64,000 nucleotides of DNA from Aminobacter aganoensis (GCF_014206975.1 NZ_JACHOU010000002.1:310001-374000); one strand, 5' to 3'; numbered from the stretch's first letter, positions 27,520-35,903 are shown. Notes: a model not told the origin generated them from the letters alone. Made by a program: numbers and translations.

Positions 27520-27957
27520 TTTCTTATCCCCTGTCTGTCTCCCGAGAGCGGGCTCGCTGGTGTCCCCGGAGCTGCTCTTTCGATGCTTCCGAAGATGCCG
27601 CCCAGCCTTGAATCCGTCGTTAAATGGCGTGCTTAATTCCAGGAAAACAAACCTCAAACAAAGGGTAAACCTCGGAATTCATTAAGGATAGGAACCGTTG
27701 CACCGGTTGGGATTTGGAGAAAATGCGATGAAAATTTGCGCGCGGACGCGAAAGTCTTTGATAACCACGCCCAGCTTTCATCCGTCGCCATCGGTGAATT
27801 TCGGGGTCTCATTCCGGCGTTTTCGGGCCGCAAAAATGCGCCCAGCTTCCGCAGCGGCACCGCTTTTGTTTTCGCCGGAGCTGCATTACGCTTACGTTTG
27901 CGTAAACGTCAGGCGGGGGAGATGCCTGTGAGCAAGACACCAACCGGGAGGACTTCA
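27520..27957. other. intergenic region between Sel1-like and DUF2147 genes
   Basis: Nearly 440 bp between divergent genes. It is less GC-rich than its surroundings around 27640-27780. The only structure seen is the TTACG-type site near its right end (27886-27905). An in-frame extension of the DUF2147 gene exists but has no family similarity and is not counted. Confidence 0.5.
27892..27905 (+). promoter_or_regulatory. TTACG-N4-CGTAA inverted repeat
   Basis: TTACG-TTTG-CGTAA, preceded by another TTACG at 27886, 53 bp before the DUF2147 start. The same half-sites with the same spacing form the perfect palindrome upstream of the ETF-ubiquinone oxidoreductase gene (35109), suggesting a shared regulator. 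Confidence 0.45.
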
Positions 27958-28302
27958 ATGTTTCGCAAGATGAGCGTGGCCGTGGCGGCCACGATGATGC
28001 TGGCCGGCGCGGCCCATGCCGATCCGATCGAAGGCAACTGGAAGACCGAAGCCGGCTCGACCGCCGCGATCGCGTCCTGCGGCGGCAGCTTCTGCATCAC
28101 GCTGAAGGACGGCAAGCATGCCGGCAAGAAGATCGGCACCTTCAACGCCGATGGCGACAGCGCCTATTCGGGCAAGATCACCGATCCGGCCAACGACAAG
28201 ACCTATACCGGCAAGGCCAGCCTTGCCGGATCGAGCCTGAAGATGAAGGGCTGCGTGCTTGGCGGCCTGATCTGCAAGACCCAGAACTGGTCGAAACTGT
28301 AA
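27958..28302 (+). CDS. DUF2147-family exported protein
   Basis: 114-residue small secreted/periplasmic protein. Signal peptide MFRKMSVAVAATMMLAGAAHA. Mature DPIEGNWKTEAGSTAAIASC carries the DUF2147 start (x-x-GxW), followed by FCITLKDGKHAGKKIGTF and the repeated GKITDPANDKTYTGKASL, with the conserved end LKMKGCVLGGLICKTQNWSK. Four cysteines may form two disulfides. A lipocalin/FABP-like small beta-barrel is the usual prediction; function unknown. GGGAGGA precedes the ATG at 27958. Confidence 0.87.
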   Translation: MFRKMSVAVAATMMLAGAAHADPIEGNWKTEAGSTAAIASCGGSFCITLKDGKHAGKKIGTFNADGDSAYSGKITDPANDKTYTGKASLAGSSLKMKGCVLGGLICKTQNWSKL

Positions 28303-28310
28303 GAGCGAAC

Positions 28311-28385
28311 GAGTGAGTAGTGAGTAGTGGTCCGGCCCAGGCCGAAGCTACAACCCTCAAGGACCCACTATTTCACTATTCACTA
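28311..28385. terminator. long imperfect hairpin after DUF2147 gene
   Basis: GAGTGAGTAGTGAGTAGTGG (28311-28330) pairs, with G-U pairs and one bulged U in RNA, with the CCACTATTTCACTATTCAC stretch starting at 28365. About 18-20 base pairs enclosing a 34-base loop. Lies between convergent genes and may end both transcripts. Confidence 0.55.
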
Positions 28386-28415
28386 TTCACTATTCACTAT
28401 TCACCATTCGCTATT
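28366..28415 (+). repeat. heptanucleotide tandem repeat (CACTATT)n
   Basis: Seven head-to-tail units: CACTATT, then one extra T, four perfect CACTATT units (28374-28401), CACCATT and CGCTATT. Located between the convergent DUF2147 and GST genes. Such arrays of CACTATT are seen in other rhizobial intergenic regions and are prone to length change. Confidence 0.85.
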
Positions 28416-28430
28416 CCCCAATCGCCTCCC

Positions 28431-29153
28431 TCACGCCCTCGCCCGCTGGCCGAACAGCACCTTCTGGGCTTCCTTGTCGTCGGCGAGGTTGCGGCGGTGG
28501 TCTTCGCCGACGGAGATGCCCTTGATCACCGCGGGGCGCGCCATCAGCGTTTCGAACCAGCGCTTGAGGTGCGGGAAGTCGTCGATTTCCTGGCCCTGGT
28601 TCTTGTAGGGCTTGACCCAGCCGAGCGAGGCGATGTCGGCGATCGAATAGTCGCCGGCGAGGAACTCGCGGTCGGCGAGGCGCTTGTTCATCACCCCATA
28701 GAGGCGATTGACCTCGTTGGTGTAGCGGTCGATGCCATAGGCGATCTTCTCCGGCGCATATTGCCGGAAGTGATGTGCCTGGCCGGCCATCGGCCCGAGG
28801 CCGCCGACCTGCCAGAACAGCCACTGATCGACCTCGGCGCGACCGCGCTCGTCCGACGGATACAGCTTGCCGAACTTGCGGCCGAGATACTGCAGGATCG
28901 CACCCGACTCGAAGATCGAGATCGGCTCGTGGCCCCACTTGCCGTCGGCGCCTGGACCCTCGGGGTCGACGATCGCCGGCATGCGGTTGTTGGGCGCGAT
29001 CTTGAGGAATGACGGCTCGAACTGCTCGCCCTTGCCGATGTTGATGTATTTGACCGTGTAGGGAACGCCGAGTTCCTCCAGCATGATCGAGATCTTCCAG
29101 CCGTTGGGCGTGGGCCAATAATAGAGCTCGATCGGCAGTGTCTGGGTGGTCAT
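28431..29153 (-). CDS. glutathione S-transferase family protein (YfcG/Nu-class-like)
   Basis: 240-residue GST-fold enzyme. Thioredoxin-like N-terminal domain with YWPTPNGWKISIMLEELGVP (the TPN motif characteristic of Nu-class/Ure2-like GSTs with disulfide-bond reductase activity), cis-proline NNRMPAIVDPEG and ESGAILQYLGRKFGKLYP for glutathione binding. The helical C-terminal domain includes FLAGDYSIADIASLGWVKPY (N-capping box). No catalytic cysteine or serine at the first-helix start; Asn/Thr take that place. Stand-alone gene. Confidence 0.92.
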   Translation of the reverse strand: MTTQTLPIELYYWPTPNGWKISIMLEELGVPYTVKYINIGKGEQFEPSFLKIAPNNRMPAIVDPEGPGADGKWGHEPISIFESGAILQYLGRKFGKLYPSDERGRAEVDQWLFWQVGGLGPMAGQAHHFRQYAPEKIAYGIDRYTNEVNRLYGVMNKRLADREFLAGDYSIADIASLGWVKPYKNQGQEIDDFPHLKRWFETLMARPAVIKGISVGEDHRRNLADDKEAQKVLFGQRARA

Positions 29154-29326
29154 CCCGCAGTCTCCGTTGATGGTCGATGGACTGGAGATATGCGCGGGCC
29201 GCTGAAACGCAACCCTGCGAACGTCTTAAGCACCGTCAATAAATTTGAACCGAAGATGAACGGAGGTCTCAGAACCCGTTCAGTCGCGGCCGGGCATATT
29301 CCCTCGCATTGAAGGGAAAGACACCA

Positions 29327-29497
29327 ATGCTCGCTCGCCGGTTCACCATCGTCTGTCTGCTCAGCGCCCTGTTCGGCATCGCATTCGCCACCATCGTCGC
29401 CGAGACCAGCCGGCCCGCCCGCTCCTGGGACATCGGCAGTGTGGTGCCTTGTGTCTTCGAAGAGGGCCTGACCTGCAAACCGCCGCACAGCAAATAA
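29327..29497 (+). CDS. small hypothetical exported or membrane-anchored protein
   Basis: 56 residues starting MLARRFTIVCLLSALFGIAF, a basic start plus hydrophobic segment, followed by a 30-residue polar tail with two cysteines (VPCVFEEGLTCKPP) that could form a disulfide in the periplasm. GAAGGGA lies upstream. A longer in-frame start at 29309 would add MKGKTP. No family recognised; presence of a matching small gene just downstream supports reality only weakly. Confidence 0.5.
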   Translation: MLARRFTIVCLLSALFGIAFATIVAETSRPARSWDIGSVVPCVFEEGLTCKPPHSK

Positions 29498-29530
29498 TCG
29501 AACCAACTGTCCGAGACGAAAGAAACGCCA

Positions 29531-29725
29531 ATGACCCGCACCGCAACCCAGATCAGAAAGACGCTCCGGCTCCTGCCGCGGGCCGCGCTGATCCTGATGG
29601 TTCTCGCCGCCCCGGTGCTGGCCGTGCCGCAGTTGCGCGCCGACAACGGTTCGACGATCGAGGCGCCCGCGGCACGCAAGGGCGGCGTCGGCTTCGTGCT
29701 GCTGGTCAGCCTGCAGCGGAGCTGA
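29531..29725 (+). CDS. small hypothetical exported protein
   Basis: 64 residues with an N-terminal signal-like segment (RAALILMVLAAPVLAVPQLRA) and a short mature part, GSTIEAPAARKGGVGFVLLV. Begins 33 bp after the preceding small gene on the same strand. Ribosome site is poor (GACGAAAG). No family recognised; could be a spurious frame. Confidence 0.4.
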   Translation: MTRTATQIRKTLRLLPRAALILMVLAAPVLAVPQLRADNGSTIEAPAARKGGVGFVLLVSLQRS

Positions 29726-29781
29726 GCGTGGATTTGACGGGAGCCGCCATCGGCCCCCTCCCCACTGTCATGATTGGTCTC

Positions 29782-29787
29782 TATAAT
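29782..29787 (+). promoter_or_regulatory. perfect -10 box immediately before amn
   Basis: TATAAT ends six bases before the amn ATG at 29793, so transcription from it would begin at or next to the start codon. No Shine-Dalgarno sequence precedes that ATG, and no good -35 is seen at 16-18 bp. It suggests a leaderless message, or is a chance match. Confidence 0.4.
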
Positions 29788-29792
29788 GGGTC

Positions 29793-31295
29793 ATGGAAAA
29801 GCGAATCTATCCTGAGCCCATCGAATCCATCTCCTCGCCGCTGCCGTTTCCCAAGCAGAGCTTCAGCGATGCCGGCAAGGCGGTGGCCGCCCTGCAGCAG
29901 CTTTACGAACGCAACACCGCCTTCCTGCGCGAGGCCTTCGCTTCGCTTGCCGCGGGCGCCGACACCAATGTGCGCTTCCGCGCCTTCTACCCCGAGGTCG
30001 GGGTCACCACGACGTCCTATTCGCAGGTCGATTCCCGGCAGGCCTATGGCCATATGCCGACGCCAGGCCATTTCTCGACGACGATCACCCGGCCCGACCT
30101 GTTCCAGAACTACCTGACCGAGCAACTGAAGCTGATCATGCGCAACCATGGCGGACCGGTCACCGTGTCGGAATCGTCGACGCCGATCCCGCTGCATTTC
30201 GCCTTCCTCGAAGGCACCCATGTCGACGGCGCCGCCGCCGACCGCATCCAGCGGCCGATCCGCGACCTGTTCGACGTGCCCGACCTCGACGGCACCGACG
30301 ATCACATCGCCAACGGCACGTTCGAGATCATGCCCGGCGAAGCGCGGCCGCTGGCCGTCTTCACCGCCCAGCGCATCGACTATTCGCTGCACCGGCTGGC
30401 GCACTACACCGCGACCACGCCGCATCACTTCCAGAACTTCGTGCTGTTCACCAACTACCAGTTCTACATCGACGAATTCGTCCTGCTGGCCCGCGAGCTG
30501 ATGGCCAAGGGCGGCGGCGGCTACACCGAGTTCGTCGAACCGGGCGGCGTGGTGACCAAGGCAGGCGCCAGCGCACCGTCCGAAGGCACGCCGCTTGGCC
30601 GGCTGCCGCAGATGCCGGCCTATCACCTGAAGAAGCCCGGCCATGGCGGCATCACCATGGTCAATATTGGCGTCGGCCCGTCCAACGCCAAGACCATCAC
30701 CGACCACATCGCCGTGCTGAGGCCGCATGCCTGGCTGATGCTCGGCCACTGCGCCGGCCTGCGCAACACCCAGGCGCTGGGCGACTACGTGCTGGCGCAT
30801 GCCTATGTCCGCGAGGACCACGTGCTCGACGACGATTTGCCGGTATGGGTGCCGATCCCGCCGCTGGCCGAGGTGCAGGTGGCGCTGCAGGAGGCGGTGG
30901 CCGAGGTGACCGGGCTTTCCGGCTACGACCTCAAGCGCATCATGCGCACCGGCACTGTCGCCACCATCGACAACCGCAACTGGGAGCTGCGCGACCAGCG
31001 CGGGCCGGTGCAGCGGCTGTCGCAGTCGCGGGCGATTGCACTCGACATGGAATCGGCGACGATCGCCGCCAACGGCTTCCGCTTCCGGGTGCCCTATGGC
31101 ACGCTCCTGTGCGTTTCCGACAAGCCGCTGCATGGCGAGCTCAAGCTGCCCGGCATGGCGACGGAATTCTACAAGCGGCAGGTGGCGCAGCACCTGACCA
31201 TCGGCATCCGCGCCATGGAAAAGCTGGCCGAGATGCCCAACGAGCGGTTGCACTCGCGCAAGCTGCGCAGCTTTGCCGAGACGGCCTTCCAGTAG
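29793..31295 (+). CDS. amn: AMP nucleosidase
   Basis: Hydrolyses AMP to adenine and ribose 5-phosphate, controlling adenylate pools. 500 residues, normal for the bacterial enzyme. The N-terminal AMN domain covers roughly residues 1-180 (RFRAFYPEVGVTTTSYSQVD). The C-terminal phosphorylase-fold catalytic domain carries NIGVGPSNAKTITDHIAVLR, HAWLMLGHCAGLR and the MESATIAANGFRFRVPYGTLLCVSDKPLHGELKLPG region in pieces typical of Amn; Glu in DMESATI is the expected base-contact residue. Stand-alone gene with an unusual start region (see the TATAAT site). Confidence 0.95.
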   Translation: MEKRIYPEPIESISSPLPFPKQSFSDAGKAVAALQQLYERNTAFLREAFASLAAGADTNVRFRAFYPEVGVTTTSYSQVDSRQAYGHMPTPGHFSTTITRPDLFQNYLTEQLKLIMRNHGGPVTVSESSTPIPLHFAFLEGTHVDGAAADRIQRPIRDLFDVPDLDGTDDHIANGTFEIMPGEARPLAVFTAQRIDYSLHRLAHYTATTPHHFQNFVLFTNYQFYIDEFVLLARELMAKGGGGYTEFVEPGGVVTKAGASAPSEGTPLGRLPQMPAYHLKKPGHGGITMVNIGVGPSNAKTITDHIAVLRPHAWLMLGHCAGLRNTQALGDYVLAHAYVREDHVLDDDLPVWVPIPPLAEVQVALQEAVAEVTGLSGYDLKRIMRTGTVATIDNRNWELRDQRGPVQRLSQSRAIALDMESATIAANGFRFRVPYGTLLCVSDKPLHGELKLPGMATEFYKRQVAQHLTIGIRAMEKLAEMPNERLHSRKLRSFAETAFQ

Positions 31296-31343
31296 CCCAG
31301 CCGCGCCCGTGAATTTGCGGGCGCGAATGCCTTGGCGCGCCAG

Positions 31344-31946
31344 CTATTGGCCGTTGACGAAGGTCAGGATCAGGCGGTGGACGTTGCCGCCATCGCCGAG
31401 TTCGACGCGGTCGAAGTCGCTGCTTTGCCGGCGCTGGGCGAGCGAAGCTTCGGACAGCGGCCTGATGATCTCCTGCCTGATCTTCTTGCAGCCGGGATCG
31501 CCCGGCACCGAGAGGCCGATGGTGGTCTTTTCGATGGTCGCCACCATCTGCTTGATCATCTCGCCATGCACCAGCTCGTGGCGCCTGACGCCTTCGTAGA
31601 ACACGTCCCAGCGCTGCTGCAGCGCTGCCGGCAAGCGGCCGGCCGGCTTGGGCAAGGTGTAGGTGATGATGAGCTTGGGCCTGGCCGCGACCAGGGTGCA
31701 GGCATCGCCCTGCGGCTCGTACTTGCGCTGCCAGGTGAGCTTGAAATTGGTGTGTGCGATGGCGCGGCCGACGCTGGCCTTGGGGCCGCGCTCGCCGATC
31801 GAGGCATAGAGCTCGGGCGCCGTGCTCCCCGAGATGGCGTAGGTCTTCGTCTGCTCGACGACCTGACCGTTGGCGCGGGCGTCGGCCGTCGTCGCCAGAA
31901 GCAGGACCGCACAAGCCCGCAGCCAGTGATGGGCGGCTGTTTTCAT
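31344..31946 (-). CDS. DUF922-family putative zinc protease, exported
   Basis: 200-residue protein with a signal peptide (MKTAAHHWLRACAVLLLATT). The mature part has the metalloprotease motif HELVH in YEGVRRHELVHGEMIKQ, typical of DUF922 proteins, and the preceding TNFKLTWQRKYEP segment of that family. Start ATG 31946 gives a clean signal peptide; an upstream in-frame start would add 25 residues before it. Probably periplasmic; substrate unknown. Convergent with amn. Confidence 0.82.
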   Translation of the reverse strand: MKTAAHHWLRACAVLLLATTADARANGQVVEQTKTYAISGSTAPELYASIGERGPKASVGRAIAHTNFKLTWQRKYEPQGDACTLVAARPKLIITYTLPKPAGRLPAALQQRWDVFYEGVRRHELVHGEMIKQMVATIEKTTIGLSVPGDPGCKKIRQEIIRPLSEASLAQRRQSSDFDRVELGDGGNVHRLILTFVNGQ

Positions 31947-32156
31947 TCCATTCTCCGCAAGGCAGTTGCAGCGTCGAGCAAACCGCCACGAAGGCCGGCG
32001 GGTGCGGTCCATCGGTCTCACGGTTCGCCACGGATTTCAACCGGGGCGGGCGATTGCGACCGATGCAAGGGGCTTGTCAACGAAGCCTTGCGGCAAGATA
32101 CAGGAGGCCCATAATCGATCATCAATGGGCCGCATTTGTCGCGACATGAAGCGGAC

Positions 32157-33200
32157 ATGACGACCATGGCTTTTTACAAATTCGGCAGGATCGCCTGCTT
32201 CCTGGCGATGATGCTGCTTTCGGTGCCGCTGGTCGCCGGGTTCTTCGGCGCCTGGCATCCGGCGCTCGATTCCTTCGCCCATTTCAGGGTGCATCTGGCG
32301 GTGCTGATGATGCTGGCGGCGTTGCCGCTGCTGTTCGGCTCGCTGCGCTGGCAGGCGATTGCCGCGCTGGCCTTTGGCGCCGCAGCACTGTCCACAACGT
32401 CGAGTGCGCTGCCGCTGCCCGGCCTGGGACCGGTGCATGCCGCAATCCAGCCGCGCGCCAGCGACCGTCCCGTCTACAAGATGCTGCAGCTGAACCTGCG
32501 CTTCAACAGCACCGAGCCGGGCAAGGCGCTGTCGCTGATCGGGCGGACCCAGCCAGACGTCATCACGCTCGAGGAAGTGTCGGCGCAGTGGAACAAGAGC
32601 CTCGAGCCGCTGCTTGCCCGCTACCCCCACCGCATCCTGTGCCCCTACCCCAACCGCATCTTCGGCGTGGCGATCCTGTCGCGCCGGCCGTTTGCCGAAG
32701 GCAGCGAGCCGCAGTGCTTCGGCGGCGGCGCGCTGGCCATCGCCAAGGTCGATTTCGGCGGCCGGACGGGCGACGTGGCCGCCCTGCATCTCGGCTGGCC
32801 GTGGCCGTTCGAGCAATCGCAACAGATCGGCGAGTTGAGCAGCGACCTCGCCTCGCTCGGCGACAGTGCGATCCTGGGCGGCGACTTCAACGCGACACCG
32901 TGGAGCGCTGCGGTCAGGCGCATCGCCGAGGCCGGCGGCCTGACGCTGATGCCCTCGGCCGGGCGGACCTGGCTGACCTTCATGCTGCCCGACTTCATGC
33001 GCTTTGCCGGCCTGACCATCGACCATGTCATGGCCAAGGGCGACGTGACCGTGCATTCGGTGACCATGGGCGAGGACGCCGGGTCCGATCACCGGCCGCT
33101 GCTGGTGGAATTCTCGTTCAAGGACAGCGCCCCCCAGCCCGAAGACAGCGAGTCGCAGACGGTGGTGCTCGAAGCGCCCCCGTCGCCACGCGGCAGCTGA
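32157..33200 (+). CDS. membrane-anchored endonuclease/exonuclease/phosphatase (EEP) family protein
   Basis: 347 residues. Three N-terminal hydrophobic segments (FLAMMLLSVPLVAGFFGAWH, HLAVLMMLAALPLLFGSL, AIAALAFGAAALS) anchor a periplasmic EEP domain. Catalytic motifs: LEEVSAQW (metal Glu), GGDFNATPWS (Asp/Asn), IDHVM and GSDHRPLLVEF (Asp/His). This layout matches the YafD-like group of uncharacterised rhizobial EEP proteins. The frame is open from a TTG at 32136; ATG 32157 is preferred, and ATG 32166 is possible. Confidence 0.85.
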   Translation: MTTMAFYKFGRIACFLAMMLLSVPLVAGFFGAWHPALDSFAHFRVHLAVLMMLAALPLLFGSLRWQAIAALAFGAAALSTTSSALPLPGLGPVHAAIQPRASDRPVYKMLQLNLRFNSTEPGKALSLIGRTQPDVITLEEVSAQWNKSLEPLLARYPHRILCPYPNRIFGVAILSRRPFAEGSEPQCFGGGALAIAKVDFGGRTGDVAALHLGWPWPFEQSQQIGELSSDLASLGDSAILGGDFNATPWSAAVRRIAEAGGLTLMPSAGRTWLTFMLPDFMRFAGLTIDHVMAKGDVTVHSVTMGEDAGSDHRPLLVEFSFKDSAPQPEDSESQTVVLEAPPSPRGS

Positions 33201-33221
33201 AACCATTCGCCCCAAGGAAAC

Positions 33222-33250
33222 GGCCCGGAAGTCGCGAGGACTTCCGGGCC
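33222..33250. terminator. terminator between convergent EEP and ETF-QO genes
   Basis: Twelve-base-pair perfect stem GGCCCGGAAGTC/GACTTCCGGGCC with a GCGAG loop, further extended by AAGGAAA and TTTCCTT outside. Placed between the convergent stops. Confidence 0.8.
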
Positions 33251-33284
33251 ATTTCCTTGTTACCGCATTGCTGTGCAGCAGAAA

Positions 33285-34967
33285 TCACATATTCGGATAG
33301 ACGGGCCCCTCGCCGCCCTGGGGCGGGACCCAGTTGATGTTCTGGTTGGGGTCCTTGATGTCGCAGGTCTTGCAGTGGACGCAGTTCTGCGCGTTGATGA
33401 CGAACTTGGCATCGGCATGGCCGGGATCGCCGGCGATCGAATTGCCGTCGGCATCGACCCATTCGTAGACGCCGGCCGGGCAGTAGCGGCTCGACGGGCC
33501 GGCAAAGACGCCGTATTCCGAGCGCTTCTGCAGCTCCATGTCCCTGACCTGGAGGTGAACCGGCTGGTTCTCCTCGTGGTTGGTGTTGGACAAGAACACC
33601 GAGGACAGGCGGTCGAAGGTCAAGACACCGTCGGGCTTGGGATAGTCGATCTTGCTGTGCTTGGCCGCCGGCTCGAGCGACTGGGCGTCGGTCTTGCCGT
33701 GCTTGAGCGTGCCGAAGGGCGAGACGCCGAACAGCGTGTTGAGCCACATGTCGAGGCCGCCGAGGCCGACGCCGAGGATGGTGCCGAAGCGCGACCACAA
33801 AGGCTTGACGTTGCGGACCTTCTTCAGGTCCTTGCCGATGTCGGTCGAGCGCCAGGCCGCCTCGTAAGCGACGAGCTCGTCATTGGCGCGGCCGGCGGCG
33901 ATGGCGTCGGCGACGTGCTCGGCGGCGAGCATGCCCGACAGCACGGCGTTGTGCGACCCCTTGATGCGGGGCACGTTGACCAGGCCGGCCGAGCAGCCCA
34001 TCAAGACGCCGCCGGGGAACGACAGCTTCGGCACCGACTGGTAGCCGCCCTCGGTGATGGCGCGGGCGCCATAAGACAGGCGCTTGCCGCCCTCGAAGGT
34101 GGCGCGGATCGCCGGATGGGTCTTGAAACGCTGGAACTCCTCGAAGGGCGCGAGATAGGGGTTCTTGTAGTTGAGGTGGACGACGAAGCCGACCGCCACC
34201 ATGTTGTCTTCGAGGTGGTAGAGGAACGAGCCGCCGCCGGTCTTGAAGTCGAGCGGCCAGCCGAAGGAATGCTGGACCAGGCCCGGCTTGTGCTTCTCCG
34301 GCGCGACCTGCCACAGCTCCTTCAGGCCGATGCCGAACTTCTGCGGCTCCTTGCCGGCGCCGAGGTCGTACTTTGCGATCAGCTGCTTGGCGAGCGAACC
34401 GCGGGCGCCCTCGCCGATCAGCACGTATTTGCCCATCAGCGCCATGCCGGGCGCAAAGCCAGCACCGCGGCTGCCGTCGCGCTCGACGCCCATGTCGCCG
34501 GTGACGACGCCGGTGACGGCACCGTCGTCATTGTAGAGCAGGCCGGCTGCGGCAAAGCCGGGATAGATCTCGACGCCGAGCGCCTCGGCCCTGGTCGCGA
34601 GCCAGCGGCAGACATTGCCGAGCGAGACGATGTAGTTGCCGTGGTTGCCCATCAGCGGCGGCATCAGGATGTTGGGCAGCCTGACCGAGCCGGCCGGCCC
34701 GAGCACCAGGAAATGGTCGTCGGTGACCGGTGTCCTGAACGGATGGTCGGCATCGTCGCGCCAGTCGGGCAACAGCCGGTCAATGCCGATCGGGTCGACG
34801 ACAGCGCCCGACAGGATATGGGCGCCGACCTCGCCGCCCTTCTCCAGCACCACCACCGAAAGCTCGGGACTGACCTGCTTGAGCCGGATCGCCGCCGCCA
34901 GACCCGCCGGCCCGGCGCCGACGATGACAACGTCGAATTCCATGCTCTCGCGTTCGATATCGCTCAT
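33285..34967 (-). CDS. electron transfer flavoprotein-ubiquinone oxidoreductase
   Basis: Moves electrons from reduced ETF to ubiquinone at the membrane, linking acyl-CoA dehydrogenases such as Ivd to respiration. 560 residues. FAD Rossmann motif VVIVGAGPAGLAAAIRLK at the N-terminus, the FAD/ubiquinone domains in the middle (HSFGWPLDFKTGGGSFLYHL), and a C-terminal [4Fe-4S] ferredoxin domain with CVHCKTCDIKDP plus the upstream RYCPAGVYEW. The end VPPQGGEGPVYPNM is highly conserved in this family. A second in-frame ATG (34943) could also serve. A palindromic operator candidate lies 140 bp upstream. Confidence 0.96.
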   Translation of the reverse strand: MSDIERESMEFDVVIVGAGPAGLAAAIRLKQVSPELSVVVLEKGGEVGAHILSGAVVDPIGIDRLLPDWRDDADHPFRTPVTDDHFLVLGPAGSVRLPNILMPPLMGNHGNYIVSLGNVCRWLATRAEALGVEIYPGFAAAGLLYNDDGAVTGVVTGDMGVERDGSRGAGFAPGMALMGKYVLIGEGARGSLAKQLIAKYDLGAGKEPQKFGIGLKELWQVAPEKHKPGLVQHSFGWPLDFKTGGGSFLYHLEDNMVAVGFVVHLNYKNPYLAPFEEFQRFKTHPAIRATFEGGKRLSYGARAITEGGYQSVPKLSFPGGVLMGCSAGLVNVPRIKGSHNAVLSGMLAAEHVADAIAAGRANDELVAYEAAWRSTDIGKDLKKVRNVKPLWSRFGTILGVGLGGLDMWLNTLFGVSPFGTLKHGKTDAQSLEPAAKHSKIDYPKPDGVLTFDRLSSVFLSNTNHEENQPVHLQVRDMELQKRSEYGVFAGPSSRYCPAGVYEWVDADGNSIAGDPGHADAKFVINAQNCVHCKTCDIKDPNQNINWVPPQGGEGPVYPNM

Positions 34968-35108
34968 CTGTCCCTCCGCGTTGGCTGGCCCCGTCCCAAG
35001 GGCGAAATCTGGCTAAGCGCTGCATAACGCATCATTGGCAAACGTCAAATCGTACCGGTTGCACATCGGCCTTTTGGCAATGACGTCTCTCCCGCACGAT
35101 GAATTATC

Positions 35109-35122
35109 TTACGTTAACGTAA
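35109..35122 (-). promoter_or_regulatory. perfect 14-bp palindrome TTACGTTAACGTAA upstream of ETF-QO
   Basis: Perfect inverted repeat located 142 bp before the ETF-QO start, in the gap shared with the divergent unknown gene. From memory it resembles sites described for MerR-family LiuR regulators of branched-chain amino acid breakdown, which would fit ETF-QO function. A related imperfect site is at 27892. Confidence 0.5.
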
Positions 35123-35213
35123 AGGTCAAAAGATTTCACCTATCGGCTCCATTCCTCGCCCCGTACTGTCGGATTGCAGGTGTGTTCCACAGCTACTCGT
35201 CCATTGATTCTTC

Positions 35214-35867
35214 ATGCGCCCATACGTGCCTTGCAGGACCGGACCGAAGCGCCGTCACCCTAGACGCCACATCCTGGCCGGGGCCGCCCTTCTTATTGCG
35301 ACATGGCTGAGCAATGAGAGTCGCTCTCAAGAGACCGAAGCAGACCAGAAGGTATGGAACGCCGGCGCCTATTCGTTCTCCGACGAACTGGGCGGCTTTC
35401 GCATCACCTCGGTCTCGGGCACCGGAACGCGCAAAGACCCCTTCATCATCCGGGAAGAGCTGCTGTCGGCGACACCGGTGACGCTGACGATCAGGACGAC
35501 CCGGCCGATCAGGCCCTTCGACAGCTCGGGATTTTACGCCAGCGGGATCATGTTCGTGCGCGTCGAAGCGCTGAACAACAGCGGCCAGGCCTGGGTGGAA
35601 TTCGAATTCGAGCTGCAGGAGCTGCAAGGACAGGCCAGCGTGTTCGGCGACGGGCTGTCCTTCGACCAGCGCCGGACCGACAACGCCAACATTTCATCGG
35701 ACAGCTTTGCGCAGTACAGCCGCGACTTCGAGCCCTATGACCGCCTGCGCTACACCGATGGCAAGGTCGACCCTGGCGCTGTGGTCGGTTTCAGCTTCCT
35801 GGTGACCGACTACACGCCGCGCTGGCGCTTTTATCTGGTGCAGGACCCGCGCATTCCGTCGTCGTGA
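35214..35867 (+). CDS. exported protein of unknown function
   Basis: 217 residues with an N-terminal signal: a twin-arginine-like RRHPRRH stretch followed by ILAGAALLIATWLS. The mature part is beta-rich (FRITSVSGTGTRKDPFIIRE, then PVTLTIRTTRP and WVEFEFELQEL), with alternating strands suggesting an Ig- or C2-like sandwich. No catalytic motif recognised. Poor ribosome site, so the start could be slightly further on. Divergent from ETF-QO and 36 bp before the UDG gene, with which it may be co-transcribed. Confidence 0.75.
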   Translation: MRPYVPCRTGPKRRHPRRHILAGAALLIATWLSNESRSQETEADQKVWNAGAYSFSDELGGFRITSVSGTGTRKDPFIIREELLSATPVTLTIRTTRPIRPFDSSGFYASGIMFVRVEALNNSGQAWVEFEFELQELQGQASVFGDGLSFDQRRTDNANISSDSFAQYSRDFEPYDRLRYTDGKVDPGAVVGFSFLVTDYTPRWRFYLVQDPRIPSS

Positions 35868-35903
35868 ACTTGCAAACCGGCGGCGTAACGTCGACAAAGG
35901 ACC

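Noticed and set aside
28366-28415. Possible CRISPR array from the repeated heptamers
   Set aside because: Units are seven bases with no spacers between them and no cas genes nearby; it is a simple tandem repeat.
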